Shown here: positions 35,357-43,217 of the stretch, one piece after another
Layout: each line of letters starts with the position of its first letter
Position numbering within the stretch: position 1 is the first letter of the stretch
Source: Halobaculum sp. XH14
GTDB taxonomy: Archaea > Halobacteriota > Halobacteria > Halobacteriales > Haloferacaceae
DNA: 64,000 bases
NCBI RefSeq assembly: GCF_032116555.1
Contig: NZ_CP134950.1
Span: 62,001-126,000 of the forward strand
Reading direction: 5' to 3'
The notes under the pieces: model-generated
What the model was told of the DNA's origin: nothing
The model's database searches: none
The model's input: the letters and a program-made list of their open reading frames with translations, nothing else
Program-made: the position numbers and the translations under genes

Positions 35357-35370
35357 GAACTTCGTAAACC

Positions 35371-35390
35371 TAAATACAGAAACGTATTTA
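35371..35390. promoter_or_regulatory. TATA box inside an inverted repeat, HTH/NTase operon
   Basis: TAAATAC (35371-35377) and GTATTTA (35384-35390) are perfect inverted repeats around AGAAAC; the right arm overlaps the TATA-like GTATTTATA. It lies about 30 bp before the ATG at 35418, a leaderless promoter arrangement, and is a probable autoregulatory operator. Confidence 0.6.
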
Positions 35391-35417
35391 TACGAGTGGG
35401 TGTTAGAGTATACACAG

Positions 35418-36368
35418 ATGATTTCGAAGGCCGGACTCGCTGTGATCGACGCCCTGAGTACCGGTCGCGAGGCGACACCAGGAGCCCTCGCAACAGAAAC
35501 CGGGTATTCACAGCCACACATCTACGAGGTGCTCGATGACTTGCTGGACGCGGGGCTCGTGGTCGAACGCCGTGGCCCCAACAACCAGCGGCACGTCCGT
35601 GTCGCCGACCACCCGGTCATTGAAGCGTACCGGACGCTGCAGTCGGAACTCAGCCACGTTGATTGGGCTGCCCTCCTCTCGCCTGCCACCCTCCAGGTGT
35701 GCTGGTTTCTCGACGAGCCCCGCCGCGTCTCCGCGATTGCAGCACGACTCGAGATTACGCGACAAGGCGTTCACAAAGCGCTGTCACCGCTCAAAAATCG
35801 GGCGATGCTGTCCCCGTCCGGCCCCGAGTATGCGGTGAGCGAGGACCTCGCACCGCTGCTGGCGTTCGCGCAGGCCGTCGTGACCCACGAGCACCGAACG
35901 CGAGCCCGAAAGCTCGCGCCGAGCGCAACTGTCGAATGGTGCGACCCGAAGCGTGCGCTCGTCCGCGTGCAGACCGCCGAGGATACAGACGCACTACTGG
36001 ACGCCCCTGAGTGGCAGGTGTCCGGACTCGGTCGCTTCGAGGAGTACGGCCTGCAGTTCTTCCTTGCAGGTGAGCCCGCGTTCTGGTATGCACCCGACGA
36101 GGAACTCACGCCCACCGACGTGGTGTGTCACACGCTCGTCCTCGATAGCGGCTCCCGCCGCGTTAGTTATGCAATGCTGTTGATCGAAAAGCTGGACATC
36201 GACCAGGAGACGCTCACAGACACTGCAACGTGGTACGATCTGGAATCTACGATCGCGGCGATGTACCAGGCACTGCAGGGAGGGGTTGAGGACGCGGATG
36301 AGTTCCCTGTCGTCCTTCCAAGTGAAACAGAATTTATGGCGCTCAAAGAGCAGTACGGGGTCGTATGA
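35418..36368 (+). CDS. Winged-helix regulator, antitoxin-like partner of the nucleotidyltransferase
   Basis: The ATG at 35418 fits the upstream TATA box at leaderless spacing; a GTG at 35400 is possible. The 316-residue protein has two winged helices: residues 10-60 (ATPGALATETGYSQPHIYEVLDDLLDAGLVVERRG) and about 95-130 (RVSAIAARLEITRQGVHKALSPLKNRAML). The C-terminal half is alpha/beta. It overlaps the nucleotidyltransferase gene by 4 bp. Pairs of this kind resemble AbiE-type toxin-antitoxin systems, in which the HTH protein represses the operon and neutralises the toxin. Confidence 0.75.
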   Translation: MISKAGLAVIDALSTGREATPGALATETGYSQPHIYEVLDDLLDAGLVVERRGPNNQRHVRVADHPVIEAYRTLQSELSHVDWAALLSPATLQVCWFLDEPRRVSAIAARLEITRQGVHKALSPLKNRAMLSPSGPEYAVSEDLAPLLAFAQAVVTHEHRTRARKLAPSATVEWCDPKRALVRVQTAEDTDALLDAPEWQVSGLGRFEEYGLQFFLAGEPAFWYAPDEELTPTDVVCHTLVLDSGSRRVSYAMLLIEKLDIDQETLTDTATWYDLESTIAAMYQALQGGVEDADEFPVVLPSETEFMALKEQYGVV

Positions 36369-37234
36369 CTGTATTCACGGGTGGCGAGGCGATCAAAGAG
36401 TTCCTCGAGGAGTTCGATAGCTGGCTGTCGGAGTCCGCGACGGTGTATCTCCTTGGCGGATCGGCGATGACGGTCCGAGGATTGAAAGATCAAACCGAAG
36501 ATATCGATCTCGCAGTGGGTGTAGTGTCCGAATTCGAGCACGTCTACCAGACGCTCACGTCGCAGGGATTCACGGTTGTCGACGAACCAACGGAGTCGTT
36601 CGAAGGCGTCGGAAAAACCGTCGAACTGCATTACGAAGATCGCGGGTTTCGGATCGACCTCTTCGAACGGCAGATCGTCGGGAAAGTCTGGATCACCGAC
36701 CGGATGCACGACCGGGCCGAAGAGTTCTGGACCGGGCGTTACGTAACTGCGTTCATTCTCTCGGATGAGGATATGTTCCTGCTGAAAGCAGTCTCCGGCG
36801 GGGACCTCGCGAGTGGCCGGCGCCGCGACATCGAGGATATGCGGAAATACGCCCAGCGTGGGCTGGACTACGAATCGATTCTGACCGAGATCGACGAACA
36901 GCGACCATTCAACACCGGATCCACGGAAGCACAGCAGATCCGTGATCGTTCGCATCCGCTGTTCACGGTCGAGATGGCGGTGAATTCGCTCTCGGGACTG
37001 CCGAACACATTCACCTCCCGTATCGAAGCATTTGCGACAGAGTTCGAGATCGAATACACTGTTCTGGGAGCAGTCGACGACGGCATCGACACCGTCGACG
37101 CCATCCGGGAGCGAGTCCTTGCGAATGTGCGAGCGTTGTCGGACGACCAGGAAGATGCCGTCAACGACGCGATAGACCGACTCGTTGCAAAGAAGGTTCT
37201 CAAGCGCGACGGGGATACGATTCAGCTTCGGTAA
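36365..37234 (+). CDS. Nucleotidyltransferase, toxin-like (DUF6036/AbiEii-like)
   Basis: The 289-residue protein has the nucleotidyltransferase pattern GGSAMTVRGLKDQTEDIDLAV (about residues 31-51): GG-S followed by a DxD pair. A further strand (FRIDLFERQIVG) supplies the third acidic residue. A helical C-terminal region contains a winged-helix-like stretch (DAIRERVLANVRALSDDQEDAVNDAIDRLVAKKVLKRDGD). Such enzymes transfer nucleotides to protein or tRNA. It overlaps the HTH gene and shares its promoter. Confidence 0.78.
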   Translation: MTVFTGGEAIKEFLEEFDSWLSESATVYLLGGSAMTVRGLKDQTEDIDLAVGVVSEFEHVYQTLTSQGFTVVDEPTESFEGVGKTVELHYEDRGFRIDLFERQIVGKVWITDRMHDRAEEFWTGRYVTAFILSDEDMFLLKAVSGGDLASGRRRDIEDMRKYAQRGLDYESILTEIDEQRPFNTGSTEAQQIRDRSHPLFTVEMAVNSLSGLPNTFTSRIEAFATEFEIEYTVLGAVDDGIDTVDAIRERVLANVRALSDDQEDAVNDAIDRLVAKKVLKRDGDTIQLR

Positions 37235-37266
37235 GACGACACGCCGACTCCGGAGTGTATTTTCCC

Positions 37267-37287
37267 GTCCCACAAGGGGTGCGGGAC
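37267..37287 (+). promoter_or_regulatory. Leader hairpin element H8
   Basis: GTCCC (37267-37271) pairs with GGGAC (37283-37287) around ACAAGGGGTGC. The G-C to A-T change in the stem is compensated on both arms compared with H1. A T-run lies just before it and the ATG at 37311 is 23 bp downstream. A further GTCCC lies at 37297-37301. Confidence 0.65.
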
Positions 37288-37310
37288 GGCACGACCGTCC
37301 CGGGTCATCG

Positions 37311-37757
37311 ATGAGTTCTGCAAGCGACAGCGAAAACGCACCTGATCACTGGTGGCTGTATCGCCGAACAGACGACGAGCACTTCGTCTTCGCATACGAG
37401 TTCTCGAAGTCCGTCCTCTGCCACGTTCAGCGACCCTCGGACTGGCTGGTCCGGGTCGACCGGGCTGATGGGACGATCCTCTTCAGCCAGCACGACCTCC
37501 AGTCGCGAGCAGCGGCGTTCGACCTCGCCGAGAGCGTCATGGAGCTCTGTACGATGCTTCATCGGGAGGTCGTCACGGAGCGGAGCCAAGCGCGAAAGCC
37601 GATGTACGTCGGTCCCCGACCAGCGGGGGGTGCAAACGCGAGGACTTGGGGGACTGGCCATAGTCCAGACACCGCCCATCGTCCATCCGATTCCCGTCCA
37701 CGGCATCCACCGGGGCGACCGAAAGAATTCGGACGGCGATGGAGTGGCTACCGATGA
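37311..37757 (+). CDS. Hypothetical protein
   Basis: The ATG at 37311 (MSSASDSENAPDHWWLYRRTDDEHFVF) follows hairpin H8. The 148-residue product has a strand-rich N-terminal 95 residues (LCHVQRPSDWLVRVDRADGTILFSQHDL) and a Pro/Arg-rich disordered tail that is less acidic than its neighbours. It overlaps the DUF6166 gene by 4 bp. The family is not recognised. Confidence 0.55.
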   Translation: MSSASDSENAPDHWWLYRRTDDEHFVFAYEFSKSVLCHVQRPSDWLVRVDRADGTILFSQHDLQSRAAAFDLAESVMELCTMLHREVVTERSQARKPMYVGPRPAGGANARTWGTGHSPDTAHRPSDSRPRHPPGRPKEFGRRWSGYR

Positions 37758-38308
37758 CTGCCGGCCGAGCATACCGAGGTGAGCGCTGTATGGGCGGACA
37801 GCTGGTGTACACGCCCGATGGCGATGTGCTGGACAAGCACCTCCACGTCCTGCGGCGCGCCCCTGGTGGATTCGACTGGGGGCCGGAGGCCGACGAGGCA
37901 CGCATCGATCAGCTCGCGATAGCACTGCTGGCCGATTCAGCGACGAAGAACATCGCGCTCGACCACTACAAGGAGTTCGCTCAGTACCTGCGTGAAGAGC
38001 TCGCGGGTGACGAGTGGCGACTCCCAACTAGCGACATTTCGTCAGATACCTGGTCGCGAGCCATCCACGTCGCCGATGAGATGCCGTCACCGGAGGACGT
38101 CGACATCACGGCGGTCGATTTCGACGGGATAACCTTCGCGGTCGAGCGAGCGCTCTGCGAGAAGCACGACATCAGCGTCCACCAGAGCGTCGACAATCGC
38201 CGCGAGAAACTGGTGGCCGCTCGCCAGGCAGTCCAATCAGAAACCACCGACTCGGAGGAGTCACGGAGCGACACTGACGGCTTCGAGTTCCCCGCAGCTA
38301 GCCAGTAG
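37754..38308 (+). CDS. DUF6166-family protein
   Basis: The ATG at 37754 overlaps the previous stop (ATGA). The 184-residue protein has the DUF6166 hallmarks: AYRGERCMGGQLVYTPDGDVLDKHLHVLRRAPGGFDWGPEADEARIDQLAIALLAD, then HYKEFAQYLREEL. The family has no known function and is common on haloarchaeal elements. A second, more complete copy follows at 38387. The C-terminus is acidic and disordered. Confidence 0.75.
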   Translation: MTAGRAYRGERCMGGQLVYTPDGDVLDKHLHVLRRAPGGFDWGPEADEARIDQLAIALLADSATKNIALDHYKEFAQYLREELAGDEWRLPTSDISSDTWSRAIHVADEMPSPEDVDITAVDFDGITFAVERALCEKHDISVHQSVDNRREKLVAARQAVQSETTDSEESRSDTDGFEFPAASQ

Positions 38309-38341
38309 GGACGGTGAGGGCGTTTCCGGTTCTGTTTGTAG

Positions 38342-38366
38342 AACCCCCGAGAGGGGTGCGGGGGTT
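38342..38366 (+). promoter_or_regulatory. Leader hairpin element H9
   Basis: AACCCCC (38342-38348) pairs with GGGGGTT (38360-38366) around GAGAGGGGTGC. Both ends of the extended stem change together compared with other copies. The ATG at 38387 lies 20 bp downstream. Confidence 0.65.
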
Positions 38367-38386
38367 ACCACTCCCGCGACGTACCG

Positions 38387-39073
38387 ATGAACGGGAACGC
38401 ACGACGCCCCACGTCGAACGTAGTCCAGACAGAAGCGCTCGCTAACCGTCGCGACGACTCCGTCGAATACGTCGGCTTTCGCGTTGACGGCCACGCCGTC
38501 GTTCTGAATCTCTCCGAACACCAGTGTCTCACTCCTGATCGAAGTCTCGATCTGGTCAACCACAGCCCGACAGGCTTCGAGTGGGGATATGCTGGAAGCG
38601 GGCCCGCACAGCTCGCTTGTGGGCTCCTCCTCGACTACTACGACGACGCCCGGATCGCCCGAGAACACTACATCGGGTTCCGAAATCGCGTGATCAGCCA
38701 GCTCAAGTGTGATGGGGCCGCGGCGTGCTGGCACCTCACCGGCGAAGAAATCGACGCGGCGATGGCGACGATCACCGACGACGTCGTCGCCCTTCCCGAC
38801 GGCGGGCAGCTGTCACCGTCACTCCCCGAGAACTGGCGAACGGTCACTCGCCCCGACCGGCGAGTCTTCCAGCGGGCTGATCACGACCACTACATCGTGC
38901 TCGGGGAGGGAACCGACGGCTGGCTGGCCGTCCTCTGCAGTCAGGGCGATCGCGCCTATCCGGCACCCCTGGCAAGCCGGACGGTTTCGGACGATGCCGA
39001 TGTCGAGCGGGCCATCCGTGCCCTCGTCGACGAGAGCAACGACCTCATCGAGCCACCGGAGGGGGAGTACTGA
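38387..39073 (+). CDS. DUF6166-family protein, second copy
   Basis: The 228-residue protein contains the core pattern NHSPTGFEWGYAGSGPAQLACGLLLDYY and HYIGFRNRVISQL, closer to the family consensus than the 37754 copy, plus a C-terminal extension of strands (FQRADHDHYIVLGEGTDGWLAVLCSQG). It follows hairpin H9. Its last base overlaps the start of a tiny frame, giving a compact cluster. Function unknown. Confidence 0.75.
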   Translation: MNGNARRPTSNVVQTEALANRRDDSVEYVGFRVDGHAVVLNLSEHQCLTPDRSLDLVNHSPTGFEWGYAGSGPAQLACGLLLDYYDDARIAREHYIGFRNRVISQLKCDGAAACWHLTGEEIDAAMATITDDVVALPDGGQLSPSLPENWRTVTRPDRRVFQRADHDHYIVLGEGTDGWLAVLCSQGDRAYPAPLASRTVSDDADVERAIRALVDESNDLIEPPEGEY

Positions 39074-39204
39074 TGGAGAGGCTTCGACTGTCGCGAGCCA
39101 CCCACCAGCTGCTCGAACGCGGGGTCGAGGCACTCGAGAAAATCGGTCGCGAACTGGAACGGTACAACGATCGGCAAGAGCAGACTGACGGCACTGACTC
39201 GTGA
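39073..39204 (+). CDS. Tiny 43-residue helical protein
   Basis: The ATG at 39073 overlaps the previous stop (TGATG). The product MERLRLSRATHQLLERGVEA continues as one amphipathic helix for most of its length. Its stop overlaps the GTG start of the next gene, so it is embedded in a translationally coupled chain, which supports it being real. Function unknown. Confidence 0.5.
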   Translation: MERLRLSRATHQLLERGVEALEKIGRELERYNDRQEQTDGTDS

Positions 39205-39866
39205 CTCAGACACGTTCTCCCGGCCAGCGGCGGAGTACCGGGTTCCAGTACACGCGCACTCCCGAGGGGTGCTCGTGTCCCATTCATCGCGACGGCCAGC
39301 CGGTCACGGCGCCGCTCGGGTTGCGGTTCGCAGAGCGCGTCCATATCGAATCGATCCCGCGGCACGTCGCCGGCGCGATCTACGAAGCCCATCATTCCTA
39401 TATGGACAGTGTTCCCCGGACGAACCTCGTTCATCACGGGCTCTGTTACCAGGACCAGCTACTGGGTGCGATTACGTGGCGCTATCCGCTGATTCGCTCG
39501 CTGGAGTACGACGGGACGCGATACGAGGGTGACGAGATCGTCGAGGCAGCACGGATCTGCATCGGCGTCGACTTCCCGAACCTCGCCTCTGCTGCCCTCG
39601 CCCGGTCGATGGAACGGTTCGTGCGTCGGCACGGCCGGCGGCGAGGCGTTCGCCTTCTGCTGACGTTCGTGCGAGCTGACTTCGATGGCTCGATGATCAA
39701 AGCGCTCAGAGACAAGGGCTGGCACTATGCCGGAAAAACGGAGCCCGGACAGGCAGGTAACCGACCCGACAAGCAAATCCGAGAGCGGCCAAAGTGGCGG
39801 TTCCTCTGTGAAGTTCCTGATGAGTCTGAGCGGGAACAGTCCTCACTCGGACGGTGGGCTCCGTGA
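39201..39866 (+). CDS. Mom-like GNAT-fold protein, possible DNA-modification enzyme
   Basis: The GTG start at 39201 overlaps the previous stop. The 221-residue protein has the layout of Mom proteins: IYEAHHSYMDSVPRTNLVHHGLCYQDQLLGAITWRYPL, then EAARICIGVDFPNLASAALARSM, then LLLTFVRADFDGSMIKALRDKGWHYAGKT. Phage Mu Mom adds a methylcarbamoyl group to adenine and blocks restriction. Here the assignment is by eye and needs a profile search. Near a DUF6610 gene and ArdC it would fit an anti-restriction set. Confidence 0.55.
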   Translation: MTQTRSPGQRRSTGFQYTRTPEGCSCPIHRDGQPVTAPLGLRFAERVHIESIPRHVAGAIYEAHHSYMDSVPRTNLVHHGLCYQDQLLGAITWRYPLIRSLEYDGTRYEGDEIVEAARICIGVDFPNLASAALARSMERFVRRHGRRRGVRLLLTFVRADFDGSMIKALRDKGWHYAGKTEPGQAGNRPDKQIRERPKWRFLCEVPDESEREQSSLGRWAP

Positions 39867-40405
39867 CTACGAATGCTCGTCTCGATGAGTTCACAGCAGA
39901 GGAAAACTCGGACAACCAGCCGGAGCGCGATCCATGTGTAGTCGAGCGACTGTTGGACCCGATATCACCGGCCCAGGGGCTGCGACTCATCTCCGGCCAG
40001 GGTGACCCGGTGTACCTCCAAAACAGGGGAACTGAACGCTACCTGTTCCGGGATGCCCACGAGCGGTGGTTCATCCTCCAGCCCTCGGCCAAGGAGTCGG
40101 TCGACGACTTCGTTCGCTGGGTGTATCTCCCCGACGGCAAACCCGCCGAGATCGCCCAGACTGCGATCCGTCAACGGACGGTTCGCGGCTACCGGTACGT
40201 TCAGCGAAGCGGAGCTCCCGAGCCGGTTGGGACGACGGTGACAGCGATGTACGTCAGTGAGCCCTGGCCCGACGATGTCTACGAGTGTGGATCCTGCGGA
40301 GCCGAGTTCGAGTCGCCCCGTGCTCACGCCCTTCACTGCTGGGAGGACCATCCCTGGGTTCCGAACCCGGAGCAGGTTCGGCTACGCCGCTCCAGCACCG
40401 AGTAA
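39863..40405 (+). CDS. C2H2 zinc-finger protein
   Basis: The start is the GTG at 39863 overlapping the previous stop; GTG at 39854 is an alternative. The 180-residue protein has a strand-rich middle (LRLISGQGDPVYLQNRGTERYLFRDAHERWFILQ) and a C-terminal finger CGSCGAEFESPRAHALHCWEDH (about 142-163) of C2H2 type. It closes the coupled chain from 38387. It may bind DNA or RNA; function unknown. Confidence 0.6.
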   Translation: MTTNARLDEFTAEENSDNQPERDPCVVERLLDPISPAQGLRLISGQGDPVYLQNRGTERYLFRDAHERWFILQPSAKESVDDFVRWVYLPDGKPAEIAQTAIRQRTVRGYRYVQRSGAPEPVGTTVTAMYVSEPWPDDVYECGSCGAEFESPRAHALHCWEDHPWVPNPEQVRLRRSSTE

Positions 40406-40438
40406 CGACAGTGCGACAGTTTCCCGACGGTGGGTCGA

Positions 40439-40479
40439 TTAACCAACAGACAGCCCCTTCCTAGGTCAGTGTTGGTTAA
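40439..40479. repeat. Inverted repeat IR2 (TTAACCAACA-N21-TGTTGGTTAA)
   Basis: Arms at 40439-40448 and 40470-40479 are exactly complementary. It lies just before hairpin H10 and the gene at 40572. Confidence 0.88.
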
Positions 40480-40494
40480 CGTGGTGTTGTTGTT

Positions 40495-40520
40495 GCGCCC
40501 GGCAGAGGGGCGCAGGGCGC
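40495..40520 (+). promoter_or_regulatory. Leader hairpin element H10
   Basis: GCGCCC (40495-40500) can pair with GGGCGC at 40508-40513 or with an identical GGGCGC at 40515-40520. Two equal partners make alternative foldings possible. It follows IR2 by 15 bp. Confidence 0.55.
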
Positions 40521-40571
40521 GAGACGATGCAGGCAGCCGTCGATGAGCGTTCCTGCGTCGGGGTGACTACG

Positions 40572-41732
40572 ATGAAAGACCCAGAGTCGAGAACCATCTT
40601 CGCTGGCGTCGATGGACGTACCGACACCGAACTACCCGAGTGGTATCGTCAGCGTCACGGCGGCAAAGACACCGTGAGCTTCGCTGAGGCGATCCGCGAC
40701 CTCCCGCAGGCCGTCGAGTCAACCGTGGCCTACAAGAATCCGTACACCGACGAGTGGGTCGAGACGGAGCGGTTCAACGCGCTCGTCGAGCCGAGTCGCG
40801 CTCGAGAGCAGGCCCGTGAGGAGGACGCCGAAACGGATTCCTTGTTCCATATTCCGACCGACTCGTACTCGATCATCAACCCGGTCGACGTCTACGGCCC
40901 TCTGGAGGAGGTCCTTCGGGAGGAGACTATCGACGGAACGCCGCTGGGTGACGTGATGTTCGGCGAGATTCGTCGCTACCGGGGCGGCGGCGAGGTCCAT
41001 ATGGACATCATGTTCGACGGCCTCGAGGTGCGCCTCCCCGGCCGGTCGGACCCGATCACGATGGGCGTCACGTCGGGCTACGACTTCTTCGGCGAGCACG
41101 CCGTCTACGTGGAGGGATTCGCCCAGGACGGGTACTGCTCGAATACAATGCGCTCGCTCACCGACAAGGAGGTCATCAAGCACGTCGGCGACGTGCGGAA
41201 TTTCCGAACCTGGTGGGAAGAGATTCTCGCACAGGTCGAACTCGTGGCTGACGACCTCTTCGAGTTCATCCGTGACGCCCAGGACATCGAACTCGACTTC
41301 TCGGAGCTCCCGTTCACCGTCACGGAGTTCTACAGTCTGCTGGGCTTCCCGGACTACCTGGCCGAGCGCGCTGCGAGCGATGCCGAGGCCAACGCGGCCT
41401 CACCCGTCGAGATCGATATGTGGACGCTCCATTCCGGCGCGACGTACGCGCTCACTCACTTCTTCCAGGGCAAGGAGGGTGCGTCGCTGGACGGCTACGT
41501 CCGCACGGCCAACGACATCCTGTTCAACCCTGAGGGTACCATCGAGCGGGTTGAACGCGCCTACGAGGAGCAGCTGGAGGCGGACGGCGACGACGGGTCG
41601 CAGGCGTCGCTCGCCGGTGAGCGGGCACTCGCGAGCATCGAGCGCGTCAGCGACGATCTACAGGAGAAGGTCAATCAGTTCGAGGAGCGTGAGGACGCAC
41701 TCCGTGAGCGGTTCCAGGACGCGATGGCCTGA
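40572..41732 (+). CDS. DUF932-like plasmid protein
   Basis: The ATG at 40572 (MKDPESRTIFAGVDGRTDTELPEWY) is chosen; the ATG at 40527 lies only 6 bp after hairpin H10. The 386-residue protein has the phage/plasmid DUF932-like pattern: FHIPTDSYSIINPVDVYGPLEEVL, then GGGEVHMDIMFDG. A middle part YDFFGEHAVYVEGFAQDGYCSNTMRS and a helical C-terminus follow. DUF932 genes occur on many mobile elements without a defined role. The call is by impression. Confidence 0.6.
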   Translation: MKDPESRTIFAGVDGRTDTELPEWYRQRHGGKDTVSFAEAIRDLPQAVESTVAYKNPYTDEWVETERFNALVEPSRAREQAREEDAETDSLFHIPTDSYSIINPVDVYGPLEEVLREETIDGTPLGDVMFGEIRRYRGGGEVHMDIMFDGLEVRLPGRSDPITMGVTSGYDFFGEHAVYVEGFAQDGYCSNTMRSLTDKEVIKHVGDVRNFRTWWEEILAQVELVADDLFEFIRDAQDIELDFSELPFTVTEFYSLLGFPDYLAERAASDAEANAASPVEIDMWTLHSGATYALTHFFQGKEGASLDGYVRTANDILFNPEGTIERVERAYEEQLEADGDDGSQASLAGERALASIERVSDDLQEKVNQFEEREDALRERFQDAMA

Positions 41733-41768
41733 CGCCGTGACGGTGACGTAGTCGTCTGTTCTGTCTTT

Positions 41769-41790
41769 CTCCCCCTTCAGGGGTGGAGGG
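41769..41790 (+). promoter_or_regulatory. Leader hairpin element H11
   Basis: CCC (41773-41775) pairs with GGG around TTCAGGGG, and CTCC (41769-41772) can pair with GGAG (41785-41788). The ATG at 41799 follows by 10 bp. It is a short, less regular member. Confidence 0.45.
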
Positions 41791-41798
41791 CGATAGAG

Positions 41799-42020
41799 AT
41801 GGAGAAATCAGCGGACAACAGCGGGGCTGACGACGAATTCCCACCCGAGAAGCGCCTCGAAGCACCGAACTACCGACTGGTCAAGGCCGGGATCGCGACG
41901 ATCCCCGATATGGAGACACTCCGTGAGTGTGTCGCCTACGAAAACGCCCACCAGAATCGGACGCAGATTCTGCGTCGGCTCCAGTGGAAGGCCGAAAAGC
42001 TGCGTGAGGATGAGGAGTAG
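41799..42020 (+). CDS. Small hypothetical protein
   Basis: The 73-residue protein starts at the ATG at 41799 after hairpin H11. It is helical, with a C-terminal basic/acidic helix (RTQILRRLQWKAEKLREDEE) and a patch APNYRLVKAGIATIPDMETLRECVAYENAH. The inverted repeat IR3 lies 10 bp after its stop. The family is not recognised. Confidence 0.55.
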   Translation: MEKSADNSGADDEFPPEKRLEAPNYRLVKAGIATIPDMETLRECVAYENAHQNRTQILRRLQWKAEKLREDEE

Positions 42021-42029
42021 CGATCATTC

Positions 42030-42071
42030 TTAACCAACAATCGGAGTCAGCCAACACCTCGTGTTGGTTAA
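42030..42071. repeat. Inverted repeat IR3 (TTAACCAACA-N22-TGTTGGTTAA)
   Basis: Arms at 42030-42039 and 42062-42071 are exactly complementary. It lies before hairpin H12 and the DUF6610 gene. The spacer also contains CCAACA. Confidence 0.88.
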
Positions 42072-42095
42072 CGGTGAGAGTACTCCGTTTTTCGG

Positions 42096-42116
42096 GCCCC
42101 TGAATGGGTGCGGGGC
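42096..42116 (+). promoter_or_regulatory. Leader hairpin element H12
   Basis: After a T-run (42088-42092), GCCCC (42096-42100) pairs with GGGGC (42112-42116) around TGAATGGGTGC. A C-tract ACCCCCC at 42124-42130 could compete. The ATG at 42145 lies 28 bp downstream. Confidence 0.68.
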
Positions 42117-42144
42117 GACCAGCACCCCCCTCGCGAGTTCAGTC

Positions 42145-43146
42145 ATGTCCTTCGATTTGAGTCCAGACTCCAGCACGGCTAGCGACATCGATGCCGCCAG
42201 ACAAGCGGACCATGTGGCGTTCCTCCATCGAGTTCCATTCGTCGCTGATGCGTTGGCCCTCGGATTTCTTCCCGGGTTTCGAGAAGACTGTGGGTATCAG
42301 TCAGACCAGTACCTAAACCTCGAGATTCCTGTGGGGATGCTCGATAACGACTTCCGCAATCCCGACCTGGAACGCTTCGTCGATCGATTCTTCGAGCACG
42401 AGCCACAGGTCGGTGTCATCGGCGACATCTTCGAACCAGATGCCGTCGACGCCCACGTCGCTGCCGCTCGCGAAATCCGAGCGAGCTACCCCGAGGCCGA
42501 GCTCATCGTCGTTCCGAAGTCGCGGGCGGTGATCGACGCGATACCCAATACCCTCGTCCTCGGGTATTCACGGGGATACGCCGACCGCCTGGCCCACGAG
42601 TTCTCCGACCCAGCCGATTGGAGAGGGCGACGCGTCCACATCCTCGGCGGGAGTCCGCCCAAGCAGCTCAACGCCATTCGACAGCTGACCAGACCGACTC
42701 TCACGGACGAGCCACCAGCCGACATCGTCGGCGTCGACTGGAACGGGCTGCATCGCGGCGCACAGTTCGGCGAGTTCTGGACGGCCGACGGCTGGGACGA
42801 CAGCGGTCGCGACGCCGACCACGTCACTGTCCGAAAGACGGTGCGTCACAGCCTCGCCCGGGTCCGCGAGTTCTGGCAGCAACACGGAGTCTGGCCTGAA
42901 TCGACACCGCAAGACGAGGGGCTGACCGTCGAGTACGAGGGTCCGAGTCCTGCCGATCTCGAGGACGCCGCCTGTACCGAGTGCGGGACGAACGTCTGGC
43001 GAACTCGCCGCGGCCCGTACGTCGCCGAATACGATACCGGCGCAATCTGTGGATACTGCAGTTACGAGTGCTACTTCAGCCACCGTCATCGAAACAACCT
43101 GGAGGAGATCGCCGGTGAGCAGAGCGTCTACCTCCCGCCGGCGTGA
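42145..43146 (+). CDS. DUF6610-family protein, possible TGT/DpdA-like fold
   Basis: The ATG at 42145 (MSFDLSPDS) follows hairpin H12. The 333-residue protein has a barrel-like succession of strands and helices: GVIGDIFEPDAVDAHVAAA, ELIVVPKSRAVIDAI, RVHILGGSPPKQLNAIRQL, DIVGVDWNGLHRGAQFGEF. The ILGGSPPK/DWNG sequence reminds me of queuine tRNA-ribosyltransferase-like barrels, which include DNA base-exchange enzymes (DpdA). This is inference. A C-terminal zinc ribbon (CTEC ... CGYC, about 277-300) follows. Confidence 0.55.
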   Translation: MSFDLSPDSSTASDIDAARQADHVAFLHRVPFVADALALGFLPGFREDCGYQSDQYLNLEIPVGMLDNDFRNPDLERFVDRFFEHEPQVGVIGDIFEPDAVDAHVAAAREIRASYPEAELIVVPKSRAVIDAIPNTLVLGYSRGYADRLAHEFSDPADWRGRRVHILGGSPPKQLNAIRQLTRPTLTDEPPADIVGVDWNGLHRGAQFGEFWTADGWDDSGRDADHVTVRKTVRHSLARVREFWQQHGVWPESTPQDEGLTVEYEGPSPADLEDAACTECGTNVWRTRRGPYVAEYDTGAICGYCSYECYFSHRHRNNLEEIAGEQSVYLPPA

Positions 43147-43166
43147 CTTTGCGACCTGTTTTTCGT

Positions 43167-43187
43167 GCCCCCCGAGAGGGCGAGGGC
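43167..43187 (+). promoter_or_regulatory. Leader hairpin element H13
   Basis: After a T-run (43159-43163), GCCC (43167-43170) pairs with GGGC (43184-43187) around a loop with GAGAGGG. It lies 30 bp before the GTG start at 43218. It is a degenerate member. Confidence 0.5.
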
Positions 43188-43217
43188 TCCTTCGAAAGCT
43201 CTCAGAGGTGACTTCCA

